A stretch of 64,000 nucleotides of DNA from contig NZ_CP009687.1 of NCBI RefSeq assembly GCF_001042715.1, positions 797,418-861,417 on the forward strand, in the 5' to 3' direction. Source of the stretch: Clostridium aceticum (lineage in GTDB: Bacteria > Bacillota > Clostridia > Peptostreptococcales > Natronincolaceae). A model generated the notes under the pieces. It was not told where the DNA came from, made no database searches, and saw only the letters and a program-made list of their open reading frames with translations. The first letter of the stretch is position 1. Every line of letters begins with the position of its first letter. Shown here one piece after another: positions 53,313 through 61,967 of this stretch. The translations under genes were made by a program, and so were the position numbers.

Positions 53313-53544
53313 TATATAGATAACCAATTTTATACCTTAACAAAATACGACCTCCTGCGGTTTCAGAAATGAACAATGTTAACAATTCGTTCCAGTGAAA
53401 AATCCTAAAATTTGCAAACTCGCTACCGCTCAAACATGCAAATTTCTTTACGGATTTTCCACTTACATGAATTGAACATTGTAGTCATTTCTTGCAAATG
53501 CATCCAGTCTGCATTTTGTTAAGCTTTGTAGTTGGTTATCTATA
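53313..53544. repeat. Large imperfect palindrome, family 3
   Basis: Arms TATAGATAACCAATTTTATACCTTAACAAAAT and the inverse of ATTTTGTTAAGCTTTGTAGTTGGTTATCTATA pair; a second layer pairs GAAATGAACAATGTT with AACATTGTAGTCATTTC, and the core is AAATTTGCA...TGCAAATTT around CTCGCTACCGCTC. About 230 bp with no convincing ORF: a MITE-like structure. Confidence 0.6.
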
Positions 53545-53569
53545 AAATTGGGCATGTATAAAATTGATT

Positions 53570-53732
53570 CATTAGCGTAAACTTAAGCCATAATTTGTCA
53601 TCCTGAGGGGAGCAAAGCGGAGTCGAAGGATCTTAGTGTTAGTAAAATTCTTGGCTACTCCAAGATCCTTCGCTACCCTCAGGATGACAGTTCAAGAGAA
53701 TTTTGGTAATAATTGTACTAAGTTAACGCCTA
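53570..53732. repeat. MITE-like palindromic element, family 1, copy D
   Basis: 163 bp from CATTAGCGTAAACTTAAG to CTAAGTTAACGCCTAA. Inner stem GTCATCCTGAGGGGAGCAAAGCGG...CCCTCAGGATGAC. Inverted relative to the copy at 42558; the two bracket the double-cubane/ABC module. Confidence 0.85.
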
Positions 53733-53901
53733 AAAAAATTGCTTAATAATTATATACCAATATTTTTATAGAATTAACAGATTGTTTTGCTTTTAAAAGT
53801 GCAGTTAGAAGAAAAAACTGATAAAATAAGGTGATGACAAAAAAGTATAAAACAACAATTAATATGGATAAAAAATATCAAATAAGTAAGGTGAAAAAAT
53901 T

Positions 53902-54588
53902 ATGAAGATATTAGGGATGGAGAAGTCCTCTTTTATTGATTATCCTAATAAAGTTGCTACAGTATGTTTTACTCCAGGATGTAACTTTAGATGTGGATAT
54001 TGCCACAATAGCTATATGGTAAAAGAAGAGGGCGAAGAGATCAGTCAAGAAGAAGTTTTTGCTTTTTTAAGAAAGAGGAAGAAGTTTATTGATGCAGTAT
54101 GTATTTCGGGTGGAGAACCTACCCTGCAAAAAGGGTTATATGCCTTTATTTTAAAAATAAAGCAGGAAGGGTTTTATGTGAAATTGGATACCAATGGTAC
54201 AAGTCCTGATACTATAGCATTACTGCTGCAAAACAAATTATTAGATTATATTGCTATGGATATAAAGGCCCCCTTTGACCGATATGAGTTTGTTGCAAGA
54301 ACAAAAGTAGACATAGAAGCAATAAAAAAGAGTATTACCATCATTAAAAATTCAACGATAGATTATGAATTTAGAACAACAGTATGTAAAGAACTGCATA
54401 GTAAAGAGGATATTTTAGAAATTGCTGCATACTTAAAGGGAAGTAAGGCCTATTTTATTCAAAACTTTAGAGATGGAGAAACTGTGCTAATAGGAAAAAA
54501 CCAATTTCATCCACAGGATATAAAAGTTCTGGAGGAAATAGAGAAGGAAATACGAGGCTACTTTGAAAGTTTTAAAATTAGAAAGTAA
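53902..54588 (+). CDS. nrdG: Anaerobic ribonucleotide reductase activating protein (radical SAM)
   Basis: 228 residues. CxxxCxxC cluster motif TPGCNFRCGYCHNS, GGEPT motif (CISGGEPTLQ) and a radical-SAM partial barrel. The N-terminus MKILGMEKSSFIDYPNKVA matches the NrdG2-type activases. It generates the glycyl radical on NrdD. nrdD is at 38170, 13.6 kb upstream. Flanked by two copies of the family 1 repeat (53570 and 54628) in the same orientation. Confidence 0.9.
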   Translation: MKILGMEKSSFIDYPNKVATVCFTPGCNFRCGYCHNSYMVKEEGEEISQEEVFAFLRKRKKFIDAVCISGGEPTLQKGLYAFILKIKQEGFYVKLDTNGTSPDTIALLLQNKLLDYIAMDIKAPFDRYEFVARTKVDIEAIKKSITIIKNSTIDYEFRTTVCKELHSKEDILEIAAYLKGSKAYFIQNFRDGETVLIGKNQFHPQDIKVLEEIEKEIRGYFESFKIRK

Positions 54589-54627
54589 TTTTTAAAAGAG
54601 TTTTTGCAATAATAGACTTATAGATAG

Positions 54628-54759
54628 ATCATTAGCGTTAACTTAAACTATAATTTGTCATCCTGAGGGGAGCAAAGCGGAGTCGAAGGATCTTAGTATT
54701 AGTAAAATGACAGCTCAAGAGAATTTTGGTAATAATTGTGTTAAGTTAACGCCTATGAT
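54628..54759. repeat. MITE-like palindromic element, family 1, internally deleted copy E
   Basis: ATCATTAGCGTTAACTTAA to TTAAGTTAACGCCTATGAT, about 132 bp. Relative to copy D it has lost the right half of the central stem (from about AAATTC to GATGACAG). Both terminal repeats are intact. Confidence 0.85.
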
Positions 54760-54787
54760 AGATAGATTGGTTACCGAGGTGATTACG

Positions 54788-54889
54788 ATGACAAACTCCT
54801 TAATCATGTTTTATAGTACTGTTGCTATTATTGCAGGGTTTTCGATTTTTGGCTATTTATTATGGGGAATAATGAAAAGAAAAAGATGA
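54788..54889 (+). CDS. Single-pass membrane peptide, 33 residues
   Basis: ATG 54788 with GAGGTG 7 bases upstream. The sequence is MTNSLIMFYSTVAIIAGF then a short helix ending GIMKRKR, one hydrophobic helix with a positive C-terminus. A longer frame starting at 54707 begins within repeat copy E and is probably not the real gene. Function unknown; followed by a terminator. Confidence 0.5.
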   Translation: MTNSLIMFYSTVAIIAGFSIFGYLLWGIMKRKR

Positions 54890-54939
54890 TAAATTAATTG
54901 TATCCACCTATATTTTTTAGGCGGATACAATTAATTTAT
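54889..54939. terminator. Bidirectional terminator between the small peptide gene and the binding-protein gene
   Basis: About 20-bp stem with one mismatch (ATAAATTAATTGTATCC with GGATACAATTAATTTAT) around TATATTTTTT. Confidence 0.85.
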
Positions 54940-55949
54940 TTTATGTTATTCATTGCTGCTTCAGCAAAATCAGTGACAACAATGTCTTCATAATTTATTC
55001 TGGCATTTAGTTCTCCAGCTTCTATCATAACATCTTGAAGTCTGGTTAATCCTTCCTCTGTTAAGACTGGATTAGGTGCCCATGCACCGATAGAACGATA
55101 TCTCTCTACAACACTAACTAGAATATCTAAATCAGCGTCTATGAAGTGGGGTTGTAGAGATTTTGCTACCTCTTCAGCACTATGGTTCTCCACCCATAAC
55201 ATGCCTTTATAGACAGCATTTGTAAATTTCTGGATAATTTCAGGGTTTTCTTCTATATAACTTTGCTTAGCACTGTAAGCTGTATAAGGAATGTAGCCAC
55301 TTTCTTCTCCTACAGAAGCTACAACAAAGCCTCTACCTTCTTTTTCAATGAGAGAAGCGGTAGGTTCAAATAATGTTGTATAATCCCCCTCACCACCAGC
55401 AAAAGCTCCAGCCATAACGCCAAATTGAATATCGGTTCGTACATTTAAGTCTACACCTGGTACAAGACCTTGCTGTTTAAGTACGTATTCTAGAGTCATG
55501 TTAGGCATACCGCCTTTACGACCACCTAAAATTTCTTTTCCTCGTAGTTCCTCAAAAGTAAAGTTTGGATTCGGTTCCCGTGCAACAATAAAGGAGCCAT
55601 CTCTTTGAGTTAATTGAGCAAAATTAACTACATAATCATCTTTACCTTGGTTGAATACATAGATGGATGCTTCTGGTCCCATAAAACCAATTTCCACTTG
55701 GTCACTGAGTACAGATGCCATTACCTTGTCAGCACCTTTACCATCAATTAATTCTACTTCCAATCCTTCCTCTTCGAAGAAGCCTTCTGTAATAGCGATG
55801 TACTGAGGTGCATAGAATACAGAGTGGGTTACCTCCATAACAGAGATCTTTGTTAATTCTGATGATTTAGTACTGCTACAACCTGATAAAAATATAGCAG
55901 AAACCATAAGAATTACAAGAAAAACACTGGTGATTTTTAAATACTTCAC
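54936..55949 (-). CDS. NitT/TauT-type ABC substrate-binding lipoprotein, no adjacent permease
   Basis: 337 residues. Lipobox SGC at Cys24 (LSGCSSTK). NMT1/SsuA-type periplasmic fold: VTHSVFYAPQYIAITEGFFEEEGLEVELI at the N-terminus, IGFMGPEASIYVF in the hinge region, and GVMAGAFAGGEGDYTTLFEPTASLIEK. Such proteins bind sulfonates, thiamine pyrimidine precursors or nitrate. No ATPase or permease genes are beside it, so its importer is elsewhere or it is an orphan. Substrate unknown. Confidence 0.88.
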   Translation of the reverse strand: MKYLKITSVFLVILMVSAIFLSGCSSTKSSELTKISVMEVTHSVFYAPQYIAITEGFFEEEGLEVELIDGKGADKVMASVLSDQVEIGFMGPEASIYVFNQGKDDYVVNFAQLTQRDGSFIVAREPNPNFTFEELRGKEILGGRKGGMPNMTLEYVLKQQGLVPGVDLNVRTDIQFGVMAGAFAGGEGDYTTLFEPTASLIEKEGRGFVVASVGEESGYIPYTAYSAKQSYIEENPEIIQKFTNAVYKGMLWVENHSAEEVAKSLQPHFIDADLDILVSVVERYRSIGAWAPNPVLTEEGLTRLQDVMIEAGELNARINYEDIVVTDFAEAAMNNIK

Positions 55950-56092
55950 TTAAAATCCCTCCATTTATATTTAAAAGTACTATCTATATACAGTATATTC
56001 CTTAGGTGTAAAAGTGTGTTACTGTTAACAAAATAAGTATAGGATACCAGCAACACACATAAAATTTAAATATAGATAATGGAGGGATGAGT

Positions 56093-56413
56093 ATGTCTTT
56101 AAATATAAAAATATGTACTAGCAAAAATAGATACGGCTATGTTCGAGGAGAAGTCGATCATTTTTATTGGTATGCTCTAGTACATCGTGAAGAAGTAGAT
56201 TTTGGCATTAATCCTAACAATTTAACAGCAGGGAATGGTAGGGTATCCAGACTATGTGTTTACAAAGATATACCCATGTACAATTACACAAAACGTTTAA
56301 TTTATGCAAACTATAAGAGGGAGTGGGAAGTGCTTAACAGCAGTTATGAAGAAATGATTCGAAATTTAGTAGAATATTTAGATAGAAGATATTCTATCAG
56401 ACTGGTAAAGTAA
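56093..56413 (+). CDS. Conserved hypothetical protein
   Basis: 106 residues from ATG 56093 with GGAGGG 6 bases upstream; ATG 56087 abuts that site. The sequence begins MSLNIKICTSKNRYGYVRGEVDHFYWYALVH and is rich in Tyr, Arg and Asn (YNYTKRLIYANYKREW). No motif identified. It is a stand-alone gene between the binding protein and repeat-rich DNA. Confidence 0.6.
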   Translation: MSLNIKICTSKNRYGYVRGEVDHFYWYALVHREEVDFGINPNNLTAGNGRVSRLCVYKDIPMYNYTKRLIYANYKREWEVLNSSYEEMIRNLVEYLDRRYSIRLVK

Positions 56414-56490
56414 AAAAGAATAGGGTTTTATAGAAAAACATCTCAATAGTACATAGATTTTATGATTTTAAGACTTTATAGATGGTTATA

Positions 56491-56552
56491 ATATATAGAT
56501 GTGTGTCCCTAAATTTTAATATACTAAGGGCTACATGTGAAGCCCACAACCA
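56491..56552. repeat. Partial family 2 element
   Basis: ATATATAGATGTGTGTCC...TTTTAATATACTAAGGGCTACATGTGAAGCCCACAACCA aligns with the inverse of the left half of the element at 18262. The other half is missing. Confidence 0.5.
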
Positions 56553-56699
56553 TAATTTATCATCCTGAGTGGAGTAAAGCGGAGTCGAAGGATCTTAGTG
56601 TTAGCAGAATTCTTTGTTATTCCAAGATCCTTCGCTATGCTCAGGATGATATTTAGAGAGAAATTTGGTGATAATTATATTAAGTTAACGCCTATGATA
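56549..56699. repeat. MITE-like palindromic element, family 1, copy F (left end missing)
   Basis: Begins at CATAATTTATCATCCTGAG with the usual terminal sequence absent, retains the central stem (AAGCGGAGTCGAAGGATCTTAG...CCAAGATCCTTCGCTATGCTCAGGATGA) and the right end TTAAGTTAACGCCTATGAT. Confidence 0.8.
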
Positions 56700-56723
56700 A
56701 GTGTACATCTATAAAAAAGTCCC

Positions 56724-56751
56724 TTGACAAATCTGATGAATTAGTTATAAT
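56724..56751 (+). promoter_or_regulatory. Promoter of the T-box/valS unit
   Basis: TTGACA at 56724-56729, 16-bp spacer, TATAAT at 56746-56751. Confidence 0.85.
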
Positions 56752-56810
56752 AAAACTGATTTCTAAAAAAATTTGTTGTTTATTGCAATTTAATAGGAAA
56801 AATGCTGTGA

Positions 56811-57049
56811 AAAAGAGGAGTAAATAATTAACTCTAAAGAGAGAAAAACCCCTAGGCTGGAAGGTTTTTTAGAGCCATAATTATTGAAGGTAGCTTTGGA
56901 GCTTCTGTACTGAAGTGATAGTAGGTGCAGACGGTTTGAAACCGTTATATAAAGTAAGCGTCTATTTTAGCATATCATGCTAAAATAGAAATTAAGGTGG
57001 TACCGCGAAAAAGAAACTTCGTCCTTATTTTGAGGATGAAGTTTTTTTA
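56811..57049 (+). ncRNA. T-box leader, valine-specific
   Basis: The conserved T-box sequence AGGTGGTACCGCG starts at about 56994, and a terminator (AAACTTCGTCCT...AGGATGAAGTTTTTTT) ends the element at 57049. In stem I the specifier loop reads GAAG-GTA-GC, giving a valine codon GTA at 56890-56892. The gene after the small membrane protein is valS, in agreement. Uncharged tRNA-Val would pair with the TGG bulge and prevent termination. Confidence 0.95.
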
Positions 57050-57077
57050 TTTGTTCAGTATTGGGGGGGATAGAGAT

Positions 57078-57287
57078 ATGTTTCGCTTTGGACTGATTTT
57101 ACTGCTAATAGGAGCTATTTTTGTATATGCTACAGCCATGATTAGTAGAGTTTTAAAGATAACCACTGTAAAAGGAATTTTGATGCTAAAAGTTAGTGGA
57201 TTGGTACTTGCTATTTTAGGAGCAGTGTTGTTGTTTCTAAACGAAATTCCTGACAAATTACAGTTCTTACAGATTATAAGATTCTAA
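57078..57287 (+). CDS. Small two-helix membrane protein between the T-box and valS
   Basis: 69 residues from ATG 57078 with GGGGGGATAGAG upstream. Two hydrophobic helices ([19 protein letters not shown] and [21 protein letters not shown]) with a short basic loop ([11 protein letters not shown]). It lies after the T-box terminator and before valS (13-bp gap), so it is under tRNA-Val control. Function unknown. Confidence 0.65.
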   Translation: MFRFGLILLLIGAIFVYATAMISRVLKITTVKGILMLKVSGLVLAILGAVLLFLNEIPDKLQFLQIIRF

Positions 57288-57300
57288 GGAGGAAATACCA

Positions 57301-59952
57301 ATGATAAACAATTTACCTAAAAATTATGACCCAAAAGCTTTTGAAGATCATATTTATCAGTATTGGATGGAAAAGGATTACTTTAAAGCAGAGGTAAATC
57401 CTCAAAAAGATCCTTATTGTATTGTATTACCCCCACCAAACATTACAGGACAGTTACACTTAGGACATGCCCTAGACCATACTCTGCAAGATGTTCTAAT
57501 TCGTTTTAAAAGAATGCAGGGCTTTGAAACCCTATGGCAGCCGGGCACAGACCATGCTAGTATCGCAACAGAAGTGAAGGTAGTAGAAAAAATTAGAAAT
57601 GAAGAAGGTTTAACAAAGCAAGATTTAGGCAGAGAAGAGTTTCTAAAAAGGGCATGGCAGTGGAGAGATGAGTATGGCAGGGTAATTGTAGAACAGATGA
57701 AAAGATTGGGTAACTCCTGTGACTGGTCAAGAGAAAGATTTACTATGGATCAAGGCTGCAATGATGCTGTAACAGAAGTGTTTATCCAATTATATGAAAA
57801 AGGATTGATTTATCGAGGAAATAGGATTATTAACTGGTGCCCAGAATGTAAAACTTCTCTTTCGGATGCAGAGGTTGAACATGAAGAAAAAGAAGGACAT
57901 TTCTGGCATATTAAATATCCTATTAAGGACAGTGATGAATTTTTAGAAATTGCCACCACTAGACCTGAAACTATGTTAGGAGATACTGCTATTGCTGTAA
58001 ATCCTGAGGATGATCGCTACAAACACTTGATTGGAAAAACTGCTGTATTACCATTGATGAATAGAGAGATACCTATTGTGGCGGACGACTATGTAGATCC
58101 CGAGTTTGGAACAGGGGCCGTAAAGATCACACCTGCACATGACCCTAATGACTTTGAGATTGGGTTAAGACATGATCTTCCTCAAATTGTTGTTATGAAG
58201 GAAGATGCTACTATCAATGCTAAGGGCGGTAAGTATGAAGGCTTAGCAAGGTATGAAGCTAGAAAACAGATTGTCAAGGATTTAGAAGAGTTGGGACTAC
58301 TAGTACACGCTAAAGAAAGAAGTCACAGTGTTGGACAATGCTATCGTTGTGATACTGTGGTGGAGCCTATGACTTCAGACCAGTGGTTTGTGAAGATGGA
58401 GCCTTTAGCAGGGCCAGCTATTGAGGCTGTAAAAAGTAGTGAAATTAAATTTATTCCTCAACGTTTTGATAAAATTTATCTCCACTGGTTAGAAAATATC
58501 AAGGACTGGTGTATTTCAAGACAATTGTGGTGGGGACATCGTATACCTGCTTATTATTGTGAAGATTGTGGAGAAATGATAGTATCAAAAGAAGCACCGA
58601 CAAGCTGTAATAAGTGTCAAAGCAGTAGTATGAAACAGGATGAAGACGTGCTAGATACATGGTTTAGCTCAGCCCTATGGCCTTTTTCTACGCTAGGATG
58701 GCCAGATAAGGCAAAAGAATTAGAATACTTTTATCCTACGGATGTATTAGTAACAGGCTATGATATCATTTTCTTCTGGGTTGTGCGTATGGCCTTCTCG
58801 GGAATTGAATTCATGAAGGAGGTTCCCTTCAAACATGTATTTGTACATGGCTTAGTGAGAGATGCTCAAGGTAGAAAGATGAGCAAATCATTAGGAAATG
58901 GTGTAGATCCGTTAGAGATTATTGATCAGTACGGAGCAGATGCCCTTAGATATACCTTAGTTACTGGTAATTCCCCAGGAAATGACATTCGTTTCCATAT
59001 GGAAAGACTAGAGGCTAGCAGAAATTTTGCTAATAAACTGTGGAATGCCACAAGATTTGTATTGATGAATTTAGAGGAAGAAGAAATATCCCTTCATCAG
59101 GTACAAGATCATTTAAATATAGCAGATCAATGGATCGTGTCTCGTTTAAATGAAGTTACCAAAGAAGTAACGGAAAATATGGAGAAGTTTGAGCTAGGTC
59201 TGGCTCTGCAAAAAACCTATGACTTTATTTGGAGTGAATATTGCGATTGGTATATTGAATTGGCGAAAAATAGACTATATGGCGAAGATGCTGATAAAAA
59301 GAAAGCTGCTCAATATACGCTTACTTATGTACTAGAAAGTATACTGAAACTATTACATCCTTTTATGCCTTTTATTACAGAGGAAATATGGCAAAGTATA
59401 CCTAATTTTAAAGACAGTGCCATCACAGCACCTTGGCCGAAATATAAGGAAGAAGAGAAAAACCCTGCAGCAGAAGAAAAGATGAACTTGATCATGGAGG
59501 CTATAAAAAATATTAGAAACTTAAGGGCAGAAATGAATGTAGCTCCTTCAAGAAAAGCCAAACTGCTGGTATGGACACCTAAAGAGGAAGTGAAAACTAT
59601 CATCCAAGAAGGAGAACAGTACTTTGTGGCACTGGCAGGGATATCAGAGATTCAGTTTGTAAATAACAAAGACGAAGTTCCTTCTGATGCTGTTTCCACT
59701 GTAGTACAGGGAGGAGAATTGTTTTTACCTTTAGAAGATTTAATTGATATTGCAAAAGAGATAGAAAGACTTCAGAAGGAGAAGGTCAAGCTAGAGGGAG
59801 AAATAAAAAGGGTGAAGGGAAAACTTTCAAATGAAGGCTTCACTAAGAAAGCTCCTGCCCACTTAATTGAGGAAGAACGACAAAAAGGAGCAAAGTACGA
59901 AGAAATGCTACAGACGGTACTAGACAGAATAGAAATATTAAACAAAAAATAG
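57301..59952 (+). CDS. valS: Valyl-tRNA synthetase
   Basis: 883 residues, ATG with AGGAGG upstream. Class Ia synthetase: HIGH motif variant in [16 protein letters not shown]1 editing domain (about 180-390), zinc-type cysteines (CEDCGEM, CNKCQSS), KMSKS in [11 protein letters not shown], anticodon-binding domain (about 600-760) and C-terminal coiled coil ([22 protein letters not shown]) that contacts tRNA. Length is normal for bacterial ValS. Controlled by the upstream T-box. Confidence 0.98.
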   Translation: MINNLPKNYDPKAFEDHIYQYWMEKDYFKAEVNPQKDPYCIVLPPPNITGQLHLGHALDHTLQDVLIRFKRMQGFETLWQPGTDHASIATEVKVVEKIRNEEGLTKQDLGREEFLKRAWQWRDEYGRVIVEQMKRLGNSCDWSRERFTMDQGCNDAVTEVFIQLYEKGLIYRGNRIINWCPECKTSLSDAEVEHEEKEGHFWHIKYPIKDSDEFLEIATTRPETMLGDTAIAVNPEDDRYKHLIGKTAVLPLMNREIPIVADDYVDPEFGTGAVKITPAHDPNDFEIGLRHDLPQIVVMKEDATINAKGGKYEGLARYEARKQIVKDLEELGLLVHAKERSHSVGQCYRCDTVVEPMTSDQWFVKMEPLAGPAIEAVKSSEIKFIPQRFDKIYLHWLENIKDWCISRQLWWGHRIPAYYCEDCGEMIVSKEAPTSCNKCQSSSMKQDEDVLDTWFSSALWPFSTLGWPDKAKELEYFYPTDVLVTGYDIIFFWVVRMAFSGIEFMKEVPFKHVFVHGLVRDAQGRKMSKSLGNGVDPLEIIDQYGADALRYTLVTGNSPGNDIRFHMERLEASRNFANKLWNATRFVLMNLEEEEISLHQVQDHLNIADQWIVSRLNEVTKEVTENMEKFELGLALQKTYDFIWSEYCDWYIELAKNRLYGEDADKKKAAQYTLTYVLESILKLLHPFMPFITEEIWQSIPNFKDSAITAPWPKYKEEEKNPAAEEKMNLIMEAIKNIRNLRAEMNVAPSRKAKLLVWTPKEEVKTIIQEGEQYFVALAGISEIQFVNNKDEVPSDAVSTVVQGGELFLPLEDLIDIAKEIERLQKEKVKLEGEIKRVKGKLSNEGFTKKAPAHLIEEERQKGAKYEEMLQTVLDRIEILNKK

Positions 59953-59991
59953 TGACTAGGTAAATTTACCTAGAGAAGGATCAATATGGAA

Positions 59992-60023
59992 AAATCAGGT
60001 AGAGCATTACCTCTACCTGATTT
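59992..60023 (+). terminator. Candidate terminator after valS
   Basis: AAATCAGGTAGAG pairs with CTCTACCTGATTT around CATTAC; only a weak T-run follows. Confidence 0.6.
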
Positions 60024-60072
60024 AAAAGCTGCTTAATAAAAATTGATGATTTAACCTATTAAAATCTTTAAT

Positions 60073-60240
60073 ACATAAGCGTTAACTTAATACAATTATT
60101 TCCACAATTCTGAGGAACTGTCGTCCTGAGTGTAGCGAAGAGTCTTGGAATAACGAGGAATTGTGCTAATACTAAGAATTTTCGACTCCGCTTTGCTTCC
60201 CTTAGGATGATAAACTATGGTTTAAGTCAACGCTAATGAT
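60073..60240. repeat. MITE-like palindromic element, family 1, copy G
   Basis: TAAGCGTTAACTTAATACAATTATT at the left and GTTTAAGTCAACGCTAATGAT at the right; the central stem pairs TGTCGTCCTGAGTGTAGCGAAGAG with its inverse near 60180-60210. Same orientation as the copy at 42558. Confidence 0.8.
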
Positions 60241-60365
60241 ATTTAATAAAAATTATGATAGTTATGTTAAAATAATAACTAAGTTGTTGACACCAAGGTT
60301 TTTTCTGCTATGATGAAATTATGTAGGTCCGCATAAGAAATATACTTTAAGAATGGAGTGGGGAG

Positions 60366-61661
60366 ATGAATTATCAAGAGGCAATAGAGTATATCCATGG
60401 CACGTACAAATTTGGTAGTAAACTAGGATTGGAAAATATTAAATATCTATTAGACTTATTGGGGAATCCTCAAAAGGAACTGAAGGTGATCCATGTAGCA
60501 GGAACCAATGGTAAAGGTTCAACTTCTTCCTTTATAAATGGCGTTTTAAAAACTTCAGGTTATAAGGTAGGGCTATATACTTCTCCCTACATAGAAGAAT
60601 TTACAGAGAGAATGCAGATTAATGGAGAAAAGATTGATAAACAACGGTTGGCAGAGGTTACTACAATTGTTAAGGCAAAAATAGAGCAAATGTTATCAGA
60701 AGGAAAAAATCATCCTACGGAATTTGAAGTTGGGACAGCCATTGCATTAGTATATTTTGCTGAAGAAAAGGTGGATTACACCATACTAGAAGTAGGTATG
60801 GGAGGACGATTAGACGCTACAAATATTATAGAAAATCCTCTGTTGTCCATTATAACCCCTATAGATTACGATCATATGGAGCATTTAGGTGATACCCTTG
60901 GAAAAATTGCCTTTGAGAAGGCTGGTATTATCAAAGAAAATAACTTTGTAGTTTCTTATCCTCAAAGAGAAGAGGCAATGGAAGTTGTAAAGCAGGTGGC
61001 TAAAGAAAAAAATAGCCAGTTGTTTGTGGTAAACTATGATACATTGAAGATCCATCATAGTGCTATTGAAGAACAGCAATTTTCCGTAGAAATACTAGGA
61101 AAAAAATATGAGGATGTAGTAATAACCCTAGCAGGACCTCATCAAGTATACAACTGTTGTACAGCTTTAACAGCAATAGAGGTGCTAAAGGCCCATAGAA
61201 ATATAGAAATTAGCGATGAAGCAATTTATCAAGGGTTAAAAAATACAAAATGGATAGGAAGATTAGAGATATTAGGCAAAAACCCCCTAACCATCATTGA
61301 TGGAGCTCATAACCTACAGGGAGCTACAGCTTTAAAACATAGTGTGGAGACGCTATTGGAAGGTAAAAAAGTTACTTTGGTAGTGGCTATGTTAGGCGAT
61401 AAAGATGTTCAAGGGGTTTTGAGTAGTCTCATACCGCTTATGGATAAAATAGTTGTTACTAAGCCAAATAACCCTAGAGCGATGGCAGCAGATGACTTGG
61501 CTAAAGAATTGGTAAGCTATGGAAAAGATATGTATATATGCAAAACTATTAAAGAGGCAGTAAAAAAAGCTCATGAAGTGACAGAAGCTTCAGATGTTAT
61601 TCTTTTCGCTGGATCTTTATATATGATTGGGGAAGCAAGAACAATATTAACAAGTAAGTAG
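60366..61661 (+). CDS. folC: Folylpolyglutamate synthase / dihydrofolate synthase
   Basis: 431 residues. P-loop HVAGTNGKGSTSSFI, the family segment YTSPYIEEFTERMQINGE, LEVGMGGRLDATNII, and C-terminal IDGAHNLQGA. Adds glutamate residues to folates. Normal length. ATG 60366 with GGAGTGGGGAG upstream. Usually follows valS directly; here a repeat lies between. Confidence 0.97.
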   Translation: MNYQEAIEYIHGTYKFGSKLGLENIKYLLDLLGNPQKELKVIHVAGTNGKGSTSSFINGVLKTSGYKVGLYTSPYIEEFTERMQINGEKIDKQRLAEVTTIVKAKIEQMLSEGKNHPTEFEVGTAIALVYFAEEKVDYTILEVGMGGRLDATNIIENPLLSIITPIDYDHMEHLGDTLGKIAFEKAGIIKENNFVVSYPQREEAMEVVKQVAKEKNSQLFVVNYDTLKIHHSAIEEQQFSVEILGKKYEDVVITLAGPHQVYNCCTALTAIEVLKAHRNIEISDEAIYQGLKNTKWIGRLEILGKNPLTIIDGAHNLQGATALKHSVETLLEGKKVTLVVAMLGDKDVQGVLSSLIPLMDKIVVTKPNNPRAMAADDLAKELVSYGKDMYICKTIKEAVKKAHEVTEASDVILFAGSLYMIGEARTILTSK

Positions 61662-61683
61662 TAGAAATTTTTTTATAAGTCTA

Positions 61684-61712
61684 TTGACAAACAAGTAGGT
61701 ATATGATATTCT
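61684..61712 (+). promoter_or_regulatory. Promoter of the candidate small RNA
   Basis: TTGACA at 61684-61689, 17-bp spacer, TATTCT at 61707-61712. Confidence 0.6.
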
Positions 61713-61718
61713 GTATAC

Positions 61719-61881
61719 AGACATAGGTCAAAAACACTTCCAAAATAAGTCATGAAGGCTTATTACAAAATCATGAAACGTATATAAGTCATGTAACTAT
61801 TGAAGTATAAGTATGTTACAAAAGATAAGGTCATGAAGGTCTATATTTGGAAGGAACCAAATATTCCTTATGACCTTTTTT
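61719..61881 (+). ncRNA. Candidate small RNA or attenuated leader
   Basis: A promoter with consensus -35 is followed by ~160 nt without a gene, ending in a strong terminator. The segment has four TCATGaA/TCATGtA repeats (61750, 61771, 61789, 61831), the first in a hairpin loop (AATAAG-loop-CTTATT), and a GTAAC/GTTAC stem. Nothing is encoded downstream on the same strand before the leftward DUF4364 gene, so it is more likely a free RNA than a leader. Confidence 0.5.
61827..61881 (+). terminator. Strong terminator of the candidate small RNA
   Basis: AAGGTCAT...ATGACCTT outer stem, inner ATATTTGG/CCAAATAT stem, then TTTTTT. Confidence 0.8.
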
Positions 61882-61931
61882 AAATCGTCAGCATATCCCC
61901 TTAATCAACATATAAAAAAAAATGTTGTTAT

Positions 61932-61966
61932 CCCCTAATAAAAATAGGATTAAGGGGTTTTTTTTA
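61932..61966. terminator. Bidirectional terminator beside the DUF4364 gene
   Basis: CCCCTAAT pairs with ATTAAGGGG (one bulge), followed by T-run on the + strand. Confidence 0.65.
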
Positions 61967-61967
61967 T

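Larger units (their letters stand above)
53151..53901. other. 751-bp gene-free region with two palindromic elements
   Basis: Contains an imperfect palindrome (53313-53544) and a family 1 repeat (53570-53732). A leftward reading frame at 53242-53433 overlaps the palindrome and looks like chance or decayed coding sequence. No promoter for nrdG could be confidently placed. Confidence 0.5.
56414..56723. other. Repeat-rich intergenic stretch before the T-box promoter
   Basis: Holds a partial family 2 element (56491-56552) and a family 1 copy with truncated left end (56549-56699). The order suggests the family 1 element truncated or inserted beside the family 2 element. Nothing else seen. Confidence 0.6.
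59953..60365. other. 413-bp region between valS and folC
   Basis: Starts with an 18-bp palindrome (CTAGGTAAATTTACCTAG at 59956), then the hairpin 59992-60023, then repeat copy G (60073-60240). ValS and FolC genes are often adjacent; here this insertion separates them. Confidence 0.6.
61662..61967. other. 306-bp region holding a possible small RNA gene
   Basis: A promoter-like sequence (61684), a structured segment with four TCATG motifs, a terminator (61827-61881) and a second bidirectional terminator (61932-61966). No ORF of note. Confidence 0.6.

Noticed and set aside
53242-53433. Leftward 63-codon reading frame
   Set aside because: Half of it overlaps the large palindrome; it has no ribosome-binding site or family resemblance that I can defend. 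Its end (QNEYGRVNWRYRE) looks somewhat protein-like, so decayed coding sequence is possible.
54707-54787. Longer start for the 33-residue membrane peptide
   Set aside because: The extra codons are translated repeat sequence and the start lacks a ribosome-binding site; ATG 54788 has one.
61750-61839. CRISPR-like direct repeats
   Set aside because: The TCATG motifs are short, irregularly spaced and imperfect, and no cas genes are present.
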